This document shows positions 33,197 through 44,461 of a stretch of DNA of 64,000 bases, in pieces. The DNA is from Amaurobius ferox (lineage: Eukaryota; Arthropoda; Arachnida; Araneae; Amaurobiidae). Within the stretch, counting starts at the first letter, position 1. Each line of letters opens with the position of its first letter. The position numbers were made by a program, and so were the translations under genes. Location: assembly GCA_951213105.1 (NCBI GenBank), contig OX578145.1:13026707-13090706 (forward strand). The letters are read 5' to 3'. The notes under the pieces were generated by a model that searched no databases, had not been told where the DNA came from, and saw only the letters and a list, made by a program, of their open reading frames with translations.

Positions 33197-33785
33197 TACT
33201 TTTCATACTATAGAATATTGCATAGAGAAAGTACTGTTTTCACAAAAATTTTCAGTTTTGAAATTTGAATGTCAATATAGGTTTTAGGACCTTTCTAACA
33301 CGTTGTGACCATTTTTAGAGTGATACCAGTCTACTTGGTGCCGTTTTCTTGTGAACACGATAGCTGGCACAAATATTAATGGATATTCAAGAAACTTTAC
33401 ATCTGGCTTTGTTAGCGAAAAATCTTGTTAAAAAAAATCTAGAACTAGTTAGAATTTTTTGAAATTCAAGCGGAAATTCCAAATTCTTAACATGATTCCA
33501 TACGATAAAATTTGGCATAATTATGCTTAAAGGCTATTTATAGCTTAACGATCACGAAACATAACAGTTTTACTTATTGCATTGAATAAAAATAGACGCA
33601 ATGTAATTTTTGTGTTTCTGACATTATTAGCCCACCACGGGGTGAGGGAGAGAAGTTACGCTCTAGGAGGTCCATCGTCAAAAATGGCATCCATTGGAAA
33701 TTTTTTCAACCCCTTTAAAATGAAAAAGGGTAACATATAATAATTATGATTATTTGGACTAACGATATATATTTAAAATTTGTTT
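33197..33785 (+). mobile_element. Family C element
   Basis: Head TACTTTTCATACTATAGAAT with the return arm CATAGAGAAAGTA, then TTTCAC, AACACGTTGTGACCATTTT and AAATTCAAGCGGAAA. Ends near TTGGACTAACGATATATA. Relatives at 38635-39232, 39261-39700, 40362-41660 (split) and 42221-42700. Confidence 0.75.
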
Positions 33786-33789
33786 TTCA

Positions 33790-33795
<6 letters not shown>

Positions 33796-33836
<41 letters not shown>

Positions 33837-33847
33837 ACACACACACA
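33796..33847. repeat. (CA)n microsatellite
   Basis: About 25 CA units with one TA change, directly after the family-C element. Confidence 0.97.
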
Positions 33848-34196
33848 AAATCACGAGTACTTAAAAGTGGATTCTGATATGAGAAGGTCAAGTCGAGTTC
33901 CATTTAATTTTTTTTTTTTTAATGAAATATTTTTAACGAATGTAAATGTTTTAATGAATTACAGAAACATATTACCACTAAAAGAAAAGAGTCAATGATG
34001 GCAGGAATTGAACCGTCATTGTCTGATATTTATAAAATATGTTGGCATTTCAAACTAATCAAATTCGTTCGTCTCGTCGTAACTTTTTATTTGAAGCAGA
34101 ACGGTATTAACTTGTAAATGCGTCTATTTCAATTTACATCCAGTTAAAATATCTTCACAAAAAAGACTGGAATCTCTTTGGCACTAATCAATGGCT
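33848..34196. other. No gene seen; weak tRNA-like stretch
   Basis: 34000-34075 in reverse complement contains GGTTCAATTCC and TTAGTTTGAAATGCC, reminiscent of mitochondrial-type tRNAs, but I could not make a convincing cloverleaf. Confidence 0.35.
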
Positions 34197-34241
34197 TAGA
34201 GTGTGGTGCGGGATAGTCCAGTGGTTATGGCAGGAACGCAC
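34197..34241 (+). mobile_element. SINE tRNA-head fragment
   Basis: GGGATAGTCCAGTGGTTATG resembles the A-box half of the family-1 SINE head in plus orientation; it stops where the next SINE's target site begins. Confidence 0.5.
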
Positions 34242-34248
34242 ACTAGAG

Positions 34249-34528
34249 GTCTTTATTTCGACCTAGATCATCCGACCTACTCGAAGGTGTGAAGTATCTG
34301 TTTGGACGGCCCAGACAGTGCCACCCAATTTAGACCGAAACCAGTAGGGACGACATCTACAGGGGTCCGTACCTTTCTTCCCCTATCACCAACCACTCGG
34401 AAAAACTTTCAGATCCACATATTTAACTTGCTCGTACTCTGCGGGAGACAGTTTGGGCAGAGCCGGGAATCGAACTCGGGTCTGCCGAGTGCAATACCCG
34501 GGCTCTAACCTGGCTGTACCGCTTCTAT
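34249..34528 (-). mobile_element. SINE family 1, near full length
   Basis: Reverse copy with B box GAGTTCGATTCCC (34463-34475 on plus as GGGAATCGAACTC) and the standard body. Flanked by ACTAGAG at 34242-34248 and 34529-34535. The right flank is the start of a hAT-type MITE. Confidence 0.85.
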
Positions 34529-36093
34529 ACTAGAGATATCCACGAGACTCAGACCTGGCTGGCATGTAGGCACAAAGAGGGATCGGGTCACGTTTTTATA
34601 AAATTTGAATCACCACGTTTTTATGAAATCAGGTCGGACGGGGTCAAAATGAATAAAAACGCCAAAATAGATCAAAATTGAAACAGAAAAATTTGAAATT
34701 ACGTATGCAATAAAATTCTCAATAAATTAATGACAGTCTCCTATCTCATATTAAGTAATGAAATTTTGCTCTGTAGGGAGAACGCAGATGAGTCCGTTAG
34801 AACCGGATACAAAAAAATAATAATTTTAGACAGGAAATTGATGAAGTCCAAATAAAACACTGCTCCTCGCTACTTTCACCTGCTGATTTGAACTGTTGAT
34901 TGCCAGATTAGCATCCGACGAATCCAGTTGTTCGAAACTACAGCAACACACACACACACACACACACAAAAATATGTTTTGGAATGGATGCAGCCAATAA
35001 TAAAGAGACGTCGCGATTACACCTAACATCATGCGATCTATGAATTGAATAGCAGTTAATAAATAAATAGCAGTTTCTAAATAGCAGTTAATAAATAGAC
35101 GACACTGTTGCACCTAACATCATGTGATCTATGAATTGAATAGCAGCTGCAACTTGTATTTTAAAATGGATAGCTACAAAGTTGAATCTCCTCTGTTACT
35201 GGGATATAGCTTGACTGGCAGTGTAAATGTGAAATCCAAGAGGTACTGTTTACTTTTGAATTTAACACCGATATTTAATTTTTAATTTTGATTTCAGTTA
35301 TCAGATTCCGAATAAAATTTTAAAATTCTATTCTTGAATTAAAATGCAGATCTGTCGATTTCTTTCCGGTTACAATCATTAAATGAAATTTATTTGACCA
35401 AACTGTTGCAATTCAGAATTAATATATAGATAAGTCGAATGATTGTATTTGAATTTAATTATTGTTTGCATTCTAAATATTTTACACTTATATTTCAAAA
35501 TGATTAAATTTTAAAAATATTCATAACTAACTGTCATGATCAAAGAAAATGATATCTGTATGTACGTACATAGAAAGTTTAATCGCATTGAAATGTTTTT
35601 AAAAAGACGAACAATTGTAACATATGACATGTTTGTACTGCAGTCAAGAATATTTGGTTCTAATGAACAAGAGGGGCATTGCATTGTTTGTTCGCTGATA
35701 ACTTAAATGGATGAAGAGTGCATTTTTTAAACATAATCGCAGTGAAAAGTTTCTTATTTCATCTCTGTTTATTCAGCCAAGATTATGAATGAAAACTCAC
35801 TTTAGAGTAATGCTCATTTCTGACTTGTACAGATTTTTAAAATTTGGGCACCTCTCAATTTATTACTACATATATGCAATATAATTTATGTTTAATTCCT
35901 TCAATGACAACTTTTGATCATGATACCGAGGCAACAACGTGTTGGCTTCAATGTATTATAAAAAAAATTGGGCCGGGCTTTGTGAGTTGTCGGTTTCGGG
36001 AGAATTATTTCGAAAAATTATCGGATCAAATCTTAATATTTTCGGCCCGGGTAGGATAATTTTTTTTAAATTGGGACCTTGTAAACCTCTATA
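34529..36093 (+). mobile_element. hAT-type MITE split by ~950 bp of other DNA
   Basis: 34529-34906 aligns with 25266-25660 and 35856-36093 with 25665-25908, ending AAACCTCTATAG. The intervening 34907-35855 is foreign to the MITE. GGGTCGG-, GGGCCGGG- and GGCCCGGG-type phrases mark both ends. Confidence 0.8.
34907..35855. repeat. Insertion within the MITE, with CA run and direct duplication
   Basis: Contains (CA)n at 34947-34969 and a direct repeat: CACCTAACATCATG(C/T)GATC plus TATGAATTGAATAGCAG at about 35019-35057 and again at 35110-35148, period about 91. No ends diagnostic of a known element and no gene. Confidence 0.6.
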
Positions 36094-36395
36094 GCATACA
36101 GAAGACCCGTGTTCGATAATTGACGTGCCTACTCGGGAGTATGGCACGGATCTGTAAGTTCGAAACTTCATCCAAGAGGTGGCGGACAGGAGAGGGTGAG
36201 AAATGTAACATCCCTGTGATTGCCTCCCGCACTGGGTTTCGATTAAAATTGCGTGTTTCATGGATACAATGTGATCCGCCACCTTGGGTGCGCCGGGGCT
36301 ACGTGTTCTCACGGCAAAATAGTTCACACTTCGGCTGCAGAATAGGTGAACGATTGAGAAATCAAGTGCCTGGCCTTAAAAAGAAATAGCCTGCA
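36094..36395. other. GC-richer block, unassigned
   Basis: Includes an inverted pair GGTGGCGGA(C) at 36178 and GATCCGCCACC at 36273. Open on both strands in places but with no recognisable protein. Possibly an old element or promoter-like island. Confidence 0.35.
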
Positions 36396-36578
36396 GTTAG
36401 AGCTGAAAATAAACACTCGCCACAGGTCGATTAAACAATTCCGTTTGGCGGTTTAATAAAACAACTCCCCTCCCCCATTTTGTTTTAAAAGTAAAACTGC
36501 CCCGAAATTTACTAACTGCACGTTTCTTCCCTCCTAAATTATCATCTCTCATATGTATATATGTACGTATATATGTAC

Positions 36579-36621
<43 letters not shown>

Positions 36622-38156
36622 GATAATTTGGGAGGGAAGAAATATCTCTCATATGTATATATGTACATATATACATCTCTCATATGTATATATATATATA
36701 TATATTTGAGCCATGATTCCCACCAACAATGACCAATTTGAAACTCAGCTGTCCATTCCCAAATTTGCTAGAATCGTATATCTGGGTTTAAAATTTGAAA
36801 CTTCAGATTTGTAATACATTTCTATATAAACACACTCACTGCCCCATTGAGATGTATAGATATAAATTTACACATAGAGAATGAATGATATTTTTAATGC
36901 AAGTGTGAAAAATTGCAAGATTTTTTTTTAAAATTCTTTTATAGTTTCGTACATTTGCTTTTATAGATGAAACGTCTAAATTTAAAAATAATTATTGTGT
37001 GTTTTGAATACATGTGTCCACTATTCAAATATTCCAGAGTTTCGTTACAAAATGATTTTATATACATATTGAATATTATTTAAAATTAATTACAACTCTA
37101 AAATCATTTAAAAAAAAAATTTGCGAATGCGCAAAACTATTCCTGCATGTGCAACAAGTTTGCGGAAACTTTAAAAATGATCGTCTGCTCAAAATAAGAA
37201 ATGATCTTTTGACGATTTTCACATTTCTTTTTCATTTCGTTTGTTAACCGCCAAAGTATTAGGTTGACCGTTCCATGAAATTCTAATTCTATATAATGGA
37301 TGTATTTTCAGTTTTAGGTAAGTAATGTATTATATAATTCTAATAACATGATTTCATATATTTATTTTATTTCATTTTAAATGTCTTACAAATTTTAATT
37401 TAAAATATGGAATTTGTGTAATATGGATCTTATTTGTGTCAAAATAATTCAGGAATTTTATATTTAAAGAGCATACGGAATTTGGTAGTGTTTTGTTTTT
37501 ACTTCTGAAGTGTATTTTTAAAGAAAATGACAAATATTTATTAATATTCTTGTGAAAGAAGTATGTTTTTGCTAAGAACTTGTGGTTAAATAAAGTTGTT
37601 TACAATGTTTAACAATTACATTAGAATTTTATTCCAATATTAGAACTTTGGAACTTTATTCCAATATTCTATTACGTATAATTTTCAGTTATAATGAATT
37701 TTGCATGAAAGAAAATAGAGAATAGTTTCACTTCTTGTCTTTGTTAAAAATCTTAAAATTTGTTTCGAATTTTCATGGTTTTGGAATTTATCAGATTCCA
37801 TTTTTTTGTCGGAAAGGTAAACGAGAATGAAAATATGTATAGTGTAAAATGACCATTATTTGTATTGTTTTTTATTTTTGTCATACAAGTTACTATACAA
37901 GTTAGATGAAAAAAAAGATTTTATTTTCATTATTAAAAATTCAATCTTTGAAAATAAATTATGCGTATTTTTTATTTTTGAATAATTTTTTAGCCCCAGT
38001 TTCAATATTTAGGATAAATAATAGATTAGCCCAAATTATTTTTAAATAGATTTGCCCAAAAATGTTTCATTCTAAACTTTATGAATTTTTATATTCTGTT
38101 AGCTGAAATTAATATTTATTGAGGTATGGCATTCACGATACTTTGCTATAAATAAC
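36396..38156. other. No gene seen; AT palindrome near the left
   Basis: Very AT-rich. 36523-36641 is a hairpin-like structure: CTTCCCTCCTAAATTATC and GATAATTTGGGAGGGAAG flank a long (AT)n run. Confidence 0.6.
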
Positions 38157-38347
38157 TTAACCTTTTGCTTACGGGTGGGACAGCGTCCATACCAAACAAA
38201 GAACCTCTCAAAAAGACATGTATTTGACCACTATCCCAAATAGTTCGATCTCCCTTTGCAGGAATTGGCGTCCATGGACGCCAATGTCTGCAAAGGGGGA
38301 TTCTTTGCTTGGTATGGACGCTGTCCCACCCGTAAGCAAAAGGTTAA
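38157..38347. mobile_element. piggyBac-type MITE with TTAA duplication
   Basis: TTAA at 38157-38160 and 38344-38347 flank a 183-base body. The 42-odd-base inverted arms read CCTTTTGCTTACGGGTGGGA at each end. The centre, 38264-38285, is a perfect palindrome (ATTGGCGTCCA and its complement). TTAA target and CC-start ends are the hallmark of piggyBac-mobilised MITEs. Confidence 0.92.
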
Positions 38348-38634
38348 ACATTGTTCATTAATCTTCTTAAATCTATACAATGCATATCCATAGAATGTGT
38401 ATAAAATACATAAATATAATTTTATACTGATAAAATTGTTCACCAGTTTTTGAAGTAAATGGAACTGTAATATGTTGAGAATTCTTTGGGATAACATAAT
38501 ACTTCTTTCAAGTATCAAAATGAAATAAATAGCTTTCATTTGTATAATTATATGGACTGTGGCTCAAATTCGACTTTCTCATACCCAAATCCAGTTTTAA
38601 GTAGCTTATGATTATATTTTTTTGCAAATTTTGA
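38348..38634. other. No gene seen
   Basis: AT-rich; nothing supported. Confidence 0.5.
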
Positions 38635-39232
38635 AACAAATAGTTTGGAAAATGTGTATCGTTAGTCTAAATGATCATAATTATAGTATGTTACTCTTCA
38701 TTTTAAAAGGCTTAAAACAGTATTTTGACTGATACCAAGTTTAACAATATACCCCCTAGGGATGGGAGGAGGGGCTAATGACGTTATAAACACAATAATT
38801 ATATTGCGAATATTTTTCACTACAACGATTGAATTTCGCGATTATTGAGCCATAAATTACTCCATTTATGCATAATTATGTCAAATTTTATCCTATGCTG
38901 TTATGTTAAGCAAATATAAAATTCCGAAACAATTACTTTGTTTCAGAACAATTATTTTCTCTCGAGATTTCGCTCGAATTTCGAAAAATTCTGTCTGCTC
39001 TGGACTTTACGCTAACAAAGCCAGATATAAAGTTTTGTTAAAATCCATTCATATTTGTCGCAGCTATAGCGTACACAAGAAATCTACGACAGACGGACGG
39101 AGTTTAAGCTATAAATAGTCAAAACGTGTTGAGGAGGTCCTAAAACACATATTTGCATTAAAAATCTCCAAACCGAAAATTTTCGTGAAAGCAATATTTT
39201 CTCTGTACTTTATTCAATAGTATGAGAAAGTA
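38635..39232 (-). mobile_element. Family C element, reverse
   Basis: Minus-strand head TACTTTCTCATACTATTGAA at 39232 inward. Body phrases reversed: AAACGTGTTGAGGAGGTCC and CTCGAATTTCGAAAA. The left end CATTAGCCCCTCC (reversed) matches 33631-33650. It stands head to head with the next copy, 28 bases away. Confidence 0.75.
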
Positions 39233-39260
39233 AAAATAATTTTATTTTAAAACCATTAAT

Positions 39261-39700
39261 TTTATTTTCTCATACGTAGTATTGAGAAAATATTGTTTTC
39301 ACGAAAAATTTCGATTTCGGGATTTCGATGCCAAGATATGCTTTATGACCTCCTGAACACGTTTCAACTATTTCTGAAGTGATGTCCGTCTGTCTGTCTA
39401 TCTGTGGTCGATTTCTTGTATATACGATAGTTACTATAAATATTAATGGATTTTCATAAAGCTTTATATTCGATTTTATGATTTTTTTTTAAATTCGAGC
39501 GAAAACTCTTATATTTTCTTAACAGGGGAGCATACGACTATATATTTGACATGATCATATATAAAAGGGGTTATTTATGGCTCAATGATTGCCAATCGTA
39601 ATAGTTTCAGTAATTGTAAATAACCGCGATACAATTTTTGTGTACAATTTTTGTGTACAATATTATATACAACAATTTTTGCGTCCGCGATACAATTTTG
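39261..39700 (+). mobile_element. Family C element, shortened
   Basis: Head TTTTCTCATACGTAGTATTG, then TTTTCACGAAAAATTTCG, CCTGAACACGTTTCAACTAT, a CTGT tract and TAAATTCGAGCGAAAAC. The 3' portion is lost before 39700. Confidence 0.75.
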
Positions 39701-39823
39701 ATCATAATCAAAACATTTGCATAACTTAAATTTTTTAAAATTAAATTTAAAATTTAATTACATTTTTAGTTTTAAATAATTAATTTTTTTAAACTTTAAT
39801 TATGCAAATGTTTCGATTTTGAT
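39700..39823. repeat. Foldback palindrome, ~44-bp arms
   Basis: Left arm from GATCATAATCAAAACATTTG (39700) and right arm to TGTTTCGATTTTGATC (39823) are inverted with few mismatches; the spacer is very AT-rich. Confidence 0.8.
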
Positions 39824-39826
39824 CTA

Positions 39827-40361
39827 AGTCTGTTTGAATGGATACTTTTGTATCATAGTTAGCAATATTTTTATTTCTGGAAGCAATAGTTTTGTTGCAA
39901 CTATGCGCGCAAGCAACCTATATAAAAATAAAATTTTAATAAATACATGCAAATTATACAGTTTTTAAAAATATTATTATAAGACTCACCTTATTGAAAA
40001 TATTATCACACATTCTACAGGTATTCACCTATTAGCCATAAAATTTTTAGGTATTATCGATGTATAATAGAAGAGGTACAAAATAAAACGTGAAATACGG
40101 GAATTTACTCTGTTTATGGCACTTTTAGAGTCCTATGCCCCCTTCAAAATGGATTCTGGAATGAGAGGAATGGATTCTGGAATAAGTCGAGTTGGATCAC
40201 ACTCTAGTCAATTTAAGAACGCTCTATTCTGAAAACACGTTGCTAGAATATTTGTTAATAATTTTACTTTCTTTAACTTTTTAAAAGAAACAAATGTAAA
40301 GAAAAAATTGTTATTTAAGAATTATGTTACTATATTAATTAAGAATTCAATTGTAATTATT
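39827..40361. other. No gene seen
   Basis: AT-rich. GAATGGATTCTGGAAT-type phrases at 40150-40185 are a short local duplication. Confidence 0.5.
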
Positions 40362-41660
40362 TTTAATTTCTCATACCATTGAATATAGTAGGGCAGAGAT
40401 AGTACCATTCTTATGGGAATTTTCAATTTCGAGACTTTTGTTAGTATATGCTTTATGACCTCCTGAACACATTTCGACTAATATTGAAGTGATATACGTC
40501 TGCCTGTCTGTCTATCTGTGGTTAATTTCTTGTATATACGATAGCTACTATAAGTATTAAGGAATTTTCATGAAGCTTTATATTCGATTTTACAATCTTT
40601 TTTTACTTTCCCTGCAATACATGGTAATGTATAGGGAAAATATTGGAATCATGCCGAAAGTCGCAACTCAAGTTTTCGACGGATCTACACGTTTCGAGAC
40701 CCCCTAGAATATGAAAAAACTATTATTAACGTGACGTCTGTGTGTGTGTCTGTGCAATGTATGTATCCACTCTAACTCAAAAACTAATGGACCAAATTTC
40801 ATAAAATTTGGTAGGTAAGCCACTTGGGTGTGACCCTGGTACTGATTAGTTTTTAGTAGGATTCGGGATAAAAGAACCCGCCTTTTTTTTGCGAAATAGC
40901 CAGCAAAAATTGCCTGTATCCACTCTAGCTGCAAAACTAATAAATCAAATTATACAAAACTTGGTAGATAAGTTACTTGTGGGTTACTCTGGTGCTGATT
41001 AGATTTTGGTACGATTCGGTAAAAAATAACTTGTCTGTTTTGCAAAATGGTCGGCAAAATTCATCAAAATCTAAAATAAAAACTATATATTCTCAAATAT
41101 ATCCATTAAATGCTTGTTCTACACGCAATTTTTAACGAAGAAAAGAATACGACCAACCCCATTACACTAGGGCTAGCCGTTCTCGAGATATTTTAGTTTT
41201 TTCGTATTTTCTCTACGCCACCTTTGAAAATAAGTCCAGTTACCAAATGAGAACGAAAAGTGAATTAAATTTAATTAAAATAAAGAGAACGTGGATATAA
41301 GTCTGCAGGGAAAGTCATATGCTGCCCACATCAAATTTTTTAAATTCGAGCGAAAACTTTCTTAACATGGCGGCATACGGCAATATTTGACATGATCATA
41401 TATAAAAGGGCTTATTTATGGCTGAATGTTTCAGTAATATATGTTTTAGAACTAGCTCAACAAGTTTTTAACTATTTTCAGAGTGATGTCCGTCCTACAG
41501 TCCGTCTGTGGTCGATCTACTGCCACACATTCTCACGAAACTTTATATCCGGCTCTGATAACGAAAAATCTGGAACTATAGAGTTTTTGAAATTCAAGCG
41601 GCACACTTTACCTTGCCTATTACAAGCTTAAATTAGCTTTGGAAGACATATTTAAGGATT
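40362..41660 (+). mobile_element. Family C element split by a family B element
   Basis: 40362-40603 carries the C head and body to GATTTTACAATC. The text resumes at 41341 with AAATTCGAGCGAAAAC, exactly the next words in the uninterrupted copy at 39261. A further C fragment (AACTAGCTCAACAAG to TTCAAGCGG) occupies 41450-41605. Confidence 0.8.
40604..41340 (+). mobile_element. Family B element, complete
   Basis: Head hairpin TACTTTCCCTGCAATACATG with return arm ATGTATAGGGAAAATA. Two repeats of the ACTCTAACT/CTAATAAATCAAATT-type block. Tail GGGAAAGTCATATGCTGCCC then a T run. Inserted in family C between T residues, with no other target duplication. Confidence 0.85.
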
Positions 41661-42220
41661 TTTCTATTTTGCGTAATTTTGGTTATTTTGTTAAGTAGAT
41701 TTCCGCGAATTTTGAGGGTAAAGATATAATTATATTTTAATTATATTTTTTATTAATTTAGTATTTTTATTATTTTTTTATTAATTTCTTATTAATTTTT
41801 TTATTAATTTAATATTTTATTATTTTTAATATTTTTATTAATTTAATTTAATTTAATTCATGTATAATAATATAAGTGTGTGTTTGTGTGCGAGCGTGCG
41901 GTCTGTAGCGGGAAATCTAAGCGTCGGACGGTCATGAAATTGTGTACACAGATACTTCAGGACTCGGAAAAGTGCACTTGGATGATAGTTCATGAATAAT
42001 AATAAAATCGAATTAGTTTTTACTTATTTTATGTTTCGGCACGATTTTGAGCGATATTCAATCAAACCCGTTTTTTAGTGACTAAAAATATGATTACAGA
42101 GTTTGCACCTTGGCACTATCAGAAAGATCAAAGAATGTTCTTTTCGGTGTTTGAACCACATCCGTAAGACAATTTCTTTATATTTATATATTTTTTATAT
42201 ACATCGAAATTTGCATTTTT
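41661..42220. other. No gene seen; AT-rich plus a repeat-like module
   Basis: 41740-41860 is nearly pure A/T. 41876-41960 has a GTGTGTTTGTGTGCGAGCGTG run followed by GACGGTCATGAAATTGTGTA, similar in layout to the shared module of the other families. Confidence 0.5.
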
Positions 42221-42700
42221 AATTTCTCATACTATAAAATATAGTATAGAGAAAGTATTGCTTTCACGACAGTATTCGATTTCGAGATTTGGATATCAAT
42301 ATTTGTTTTAAGATCTCCTGAACACGTTTTGACTATATATATAGTGATGTCTATCTGGGGTCAATTGATAGTTGCTTTAAATATTAGTGAATTATCATCA
42401 AATTTTATATCCGACTTTGCTACTGAAAAATCTAGAACTAAGATAATTTTTTTTGAAATTCGGGTGAAAACTTCGAAATTCTATATATTGTCTTAGCAAC
42501 AAAATGGGTTACAAGCATGCATGAAAAGGCTCATGATCACGAAACTTAATAGTTTTAACCATTGTAGTGAAAAATAGCCGCGAAGCAATATTTCCTGACG
42601 TGATTATCCCTCTCGAGGGGGCAGGGGTGTCAGTTGCAAGATTTGGTATCAATCGCACGATTATTTAGACCAACGATATAGATTTTTCAAATTGTGTTAT
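42221..42700 (+). mobile_element. Family C element
   Basis: Head AATTTCTCATACTATAAAAT with return arm AGTATAGAGAAAGTA; body to TAGACCAACGATATAGA. Its CTGT tract is reduced to CTATCTGG. Confidence 0.75.
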
Positions 42701-42824
42701 GTTGAGCCACACACTGTGTAATTTAGTTGAATTTACTTAAAACTGATATATGTAACACAGCGGAGTTTTCCCACCTATTATTCCATTTCCTATATTTTTA
42801 AAAAGTTGTAGATTTTGTAAGTCT

Positions 42825-43346
42825 CGCAAAAATTTTCTGTGTCCACTGGAGCTAAAAGACTGATTAACTAAATTTCACAAAATTTGGTTGATAAGTCACT
42901 TGTGGGTTACCCTGGTGCTGATTAGATCTTGGTACGATTCGAAAAAAAAGGAACCTGCCTTTTTTGGAAATGGCATGTAAAGGTTGTCAATATCCAAATT
43001 AAAAGACTACGTGTGTTCAAATTACTACAAATGTACAAAAGACTACAAATGTATCAATTAAATGTTTGTTTTTTACGTAAATTTTGAGGATAAAAATAAT
43101 AAGCCCTACCCCATTACTTTGCAATTAACCGTTCTCGGTGTATTGTAGTTTTTTTTCCGCGTTTTTGCTACGCCACCTTTGAAAATATGTCCAGGTAACA
43201 AATACAAACGAAAACTGAATTAAAAGTACAAATTCAGTATTATTTTGTGCAATTAAACTGAATTTAATGAATTATTGAAGAAATATAGAGAAAATGAATC
43301 TGAGTTTGTAGGGAAAGTCATGTGCTGCCTACATAAGATTTTTATA
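42825..43346 (+). mobile_element. Family B element, headless
   Basis: Begins within the body (CTGTGTCCACTGGAGCTAAA) and ends with the tail GGGAAAGTCATGTGCTGCC. The head hairpin is missing. Confidence 0.75.
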
Positions 43347-43673
43347 AATGTATTTGAGGCAAAACACAAATATAGCAGCTTTAAATGAAGCTGTTTGGGG
43401 GGAAAATAACATGGCTCTCCCGCTTGGACAATTTAGAAGAAATAAACAGAATTTATGTTTTCTGATAGAAATTCTTTGAAAATACTATTCTTTAAAATTG
43501 AAGTACTTTTATCACGAACGCAAAACTTGTCAACATAAATCTGTTTTACAACTACTAAAAATATTTTCAATGATAAAAATCTATCAAAAGTCTATTGGCA
43601 AAGAAATTTTTTAATTATTTTGAATATTTCGATCTGAAAGGATACAGACTCTGGCGATTGTGAATCATTAGAT
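43347..43673. other. No gene seen
   Basis: AT-rich flank of the piggyBac element. Confidence 0.5.
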
Positions 43674-44046
43674 TTAACGCTAAAACGACGGAAGCGGTTA
43701 TTTTGATCGCATAATTACTTTGAGAAACGATTTCTCCAAAATGACTAATCCCAGCCCATTGAAATTTTATGATTTTTCTTATTTTCTTAAAGTTATTGAA
43801 AACACAGAAGAAAATGATTCTAGGTTTTATAATAAGAGAATAAATCAACGATCTTCCTAGAACAAAGGCAACGGTCAAAATGATCGCTAGAGAGATTTCA
43901 CACGATAATGCAATTCGACTGCGGCGTTGCGCTACTGTAAGCCGTAAGAATCAGCTTTTTAGCATTATTCGGCGTATTTCAAGAACGAACAACGACTGTG
44001 ACCGTGCTGGATGTAAATTTAAATTATTGCATAACATTTTGGCGCG

Positions 44047-44334
44047 ATGTCTCGTTGGAAGCGACGGACTACTGATGAGTATCTAGCACTTTTGCAACAA
44101 CTTAGCGACACTTCCAGTGATAACGGCGGTGAAAGTGATGCAGATTTTGTAGTTTTTGATGAAAATCAAATTGCAGAGCACAGCGTCAGCTCCTCAAAGG
44201 AGCAAACAGACTCGGACGGTAACGATACGTCCAATTCAACTCGCCTTCAACGCAATATCTCTACTTCAGCAAATCTTCGTGCCAAAGATGGTACTGAGTG
44301 GAAAATATTGGATCAAAGCACCGTTCTGCCGTAA
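44047..44334 (+). pseudogene. piggyBac-like transposase, N-terminal remnant
   Basis: 95 codons opening MSRWKRRTTDEYLALLQQL, then an acidic Ser/Asp-rich stretch (LSDTSSDNGGESDADF), then NLRAKDGTEWKI, the DGT.W phrase that precedes the catalytic core in piggyBac-type transposases. The frame then stops at 44332-44334. The DDD catalytic domain (several hundred residues) is absent, so no cut-and-paste activity is possible. The ATG lies 370 bases inside the left TTAA, a usual distance. The codons look intact, suggesting the internal deletion came before much decay. Confidence 0.75.
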
Positions 44335-44443
44335 TAAAACACAGGATTTGTGTTCATCATGCGATAAGCCCACCTGTGGAAAATGCCAAGAACGGTGTTT
44401 TAAGAACGCTTATTGCAAAAAATATGTCGAAAAAACATCCTAA
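44309..44443 (+). pseudogene. piggyBac-like transposase, cysteine-rich C-terminal remnant
   Basis: In the frame shifted relative to the N-terminal piece, 44327-44440 encodes CRNKTQDLCSSCDKPTCGKC followed by QERCFKNAYCKKY: eight cysteines in about 30 residues. This matches the C-terminal cysteine-rich (zinc-binding) domain that binds terminal repeats in piggyBac transposases. It joins the front remnant near 44309 through the deletion junction. A stop follows KTS at 44441, and family-A DNA begins 18 bases later. Confidence 0.65.
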
Positions 44444-44461
44444 ATGCTGTAACTATCATAT

